Positions 12,593-13,315 of a stretch of 13,315 bases of DNA are shown in pieces. Each line of letters opens with the position of its first letter. Position 1 is the stretch's first letter. Both the position numbers and the translations under genes were made by a program. The notes below the pieces were generated by a model. That model saw only the letters and a program-made list of their open reading frames with translations, was not told the origin of the DNA and searched no databases. Source of the stretch: CAYMLQ01 sp964390795 (GTDB lineage: Bacteria; Verrucomicrobiota; Kiritimatiellia; RFP12; UBA1067); contig CAYMLQ010000138.1 of assembly GCA_964390795.1 (NCBI GenBank), positions 1 to 13,315 on the forward strand, read 5' to 3'.

Positions 12593-13315
12593 ACCGGCTT
12601 TTCGACCGCAACAGCATATCGGTCAAACCCCTGGCAGAGCGTGTGAACAAGCTCGACATCCGGCGCGACCAGATCGACCCCGAGTCGTTCCTGCCGGAGC
12701 TGGATGACGCCGCGACGGAGAGCGTGGCGCTCGCGGCTGCCGAGGTTCGCGCCGCTCGTGCGAAAGGCGCGCACGTCATTCTGGCCTTCGGCGCGCACGC
12801 GATCAAGAACGGCCTGTCCCGCGTCCTGATCCGGCTTATGGAGGGCGGGTGGGTCACCCACTTCGCCACCAACGGGGCGGGCGTGATCCACGACTGGGAG
12901 TTCGCCTATCAGGGCCGCTCCGGCGAGGACGTGAAGCGCTATGTGGCCGAGGGGCAGTTCGGGATCTGGCAGGAAACCGGCGCGTATCTGAACTTGGCGA
13001 TCGCCGTGGGCGCGTACCGGGGGCTGGGCTACGGCGAAGCGGTGGGCGCGTTGGTGGCCGAGGACGGACTGCTCATCCCCGGAGGCCAGGAGCTCGCCGC
13101 CGCCATCGCGGCGGGGGCGGAGGCGCGGGCGGACGAGCAGGCTCTCGCGCGTGCCGCCGCCGCCGCCGATCTGGCCGCGCTGCTCGGCCGGTTCAGCGTG
13201 CCGCCGGGCTTTCTGCGCGTCGAGCACCCGTTCAAGGCGTACGGCCTACAGGCGGCGGCCTATACGGCGCGCGTGCCCTTCACGGCGCATCCCATGTTCG
13301 GGCACGACATCATCT
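12589..13315 (+). CDS. Conserved protein of unknown function, N-terminal 242 codons, cut by right edge
   Basis: Begins MNRLFDRNSISVKPLAERVN at the ATG at 12589, which overlaps the kinase stop as ATGA and has GGAGGGAG with 8-nt spacing. The visible part has KGAHVILAFGAHAIKNGLS, then a segment HFATNGAGVIHDWEFAYQG, and later RVEHPFKAYGLQAAAYTARV and TAHPMFGHDII. The pattern is that of a well conserved cytosolic alpha/beta protein; the N-G-A-x-V-x-H-D-x-E stretch faintly resembles deoxyhypusine-synthase-like proteins, which I cannot confirm. I do not recognise a proven function. Its tight coupling to a sugar kinase and phosphatase suggests a role in the same pathway. Confidence 0.75.
   Translation, partial: MNRLFDRNSISVKPLAERVNKLDIRRDQIDPESFLPELDDAATESVALAAAEVRAARAKGAHVILAFGAHAIKNGLSRVLIRLMEGGWVTHFATNGAGVIHDWEFAYQGRSGEDVKRYVAEGQFGIWQETGAYLNLAIAVGAYRGLGYGEAVGALVAEDGLLIPGGQELAAAIAAGAEARADEQALARAAAAADLAALLGRFSVPPGFLRVEHPFKAYGLQAAAYTARVPFTAHPMFGHDII

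Overview
This is a GC-rich bacterial window, probably from a scaffolded draft or metagenome assembly because a run of exactly 100 Ns sits at 6634-6733. The organism cannot be named from sequence alone. The very high GC, the outer-membrane-type sugar kinase genes and short in-frame dispersed repeats (7-nt GCGTTCG units, GGGGACACTCCTGTCCCC) would fit a Gram-negative of the Planctomycetota/Verrucomicrobiota/Kiritimatiellota type, but that is a weak inference.

Region 1 (1-8952, all minus strand, read right to left) is one tightly packed type II fatty-acid/polyene-type biosynthetic operon. The order is: SDR ketoreductase, CrtI-like FAD oxidoreductase (cut by the N gap), ketosynthase, acyl carrier protein, PlsC-type acyltransferase, PaaK-type AMP ligase, FabZ/ApeI-type dehydratase, 4HBT thioesterase, a second ketosynthase fused to a truncated ketosynthase-like (chain-length-factor-like) domain, and the start of a cobalamin-binding radical-SAM-type protein running off the left edge. 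Most junctions overlap by 4-16 nt, so the genes are probably translationally coupled. Together they could activate an acid starter, elongate it on the ACP with reduction and dehydration but no visible enoyl reductase (giving a polyene), and move the acyl chain to a lipid or release it. The architecture recalls aryl-polyene/flexirubin clusters. The CrtI-like oxidoreductase plus B12-type radical SAM protein also recalls the gene sets proposed for ladderane lipids in anammox bacteria. The product is unknown.

Region 2 (8953-10655) is a lower-GC, repeat-rich accessory stretch. It holds the presumed promoter of the minus-strand operon next to a perfect 15-bp inverted repeat, a 182-bp segment bounded by 15-bp inverted repeats, a small DUF2442-type protein, and a HicA/HicB toxin-antitoxin pair with a good sigma70-like promoter whose spacer carries a palindrome. 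It also holds a 264-nt stretch with a Cys-rich open frame before the next operon.

Region 3 (10656-13315, plus strand) is a coupled three-gene operon: a HAD-family phosphatase (TTG start behind a strong ribosome binding site), a PfkB/RfaE-like sugar kinase, and a conserved protein of unknown function cut by the right edge. Kinase plus phosphatase suggests sugar-phosphate (possibly heptose-like) metabolism.
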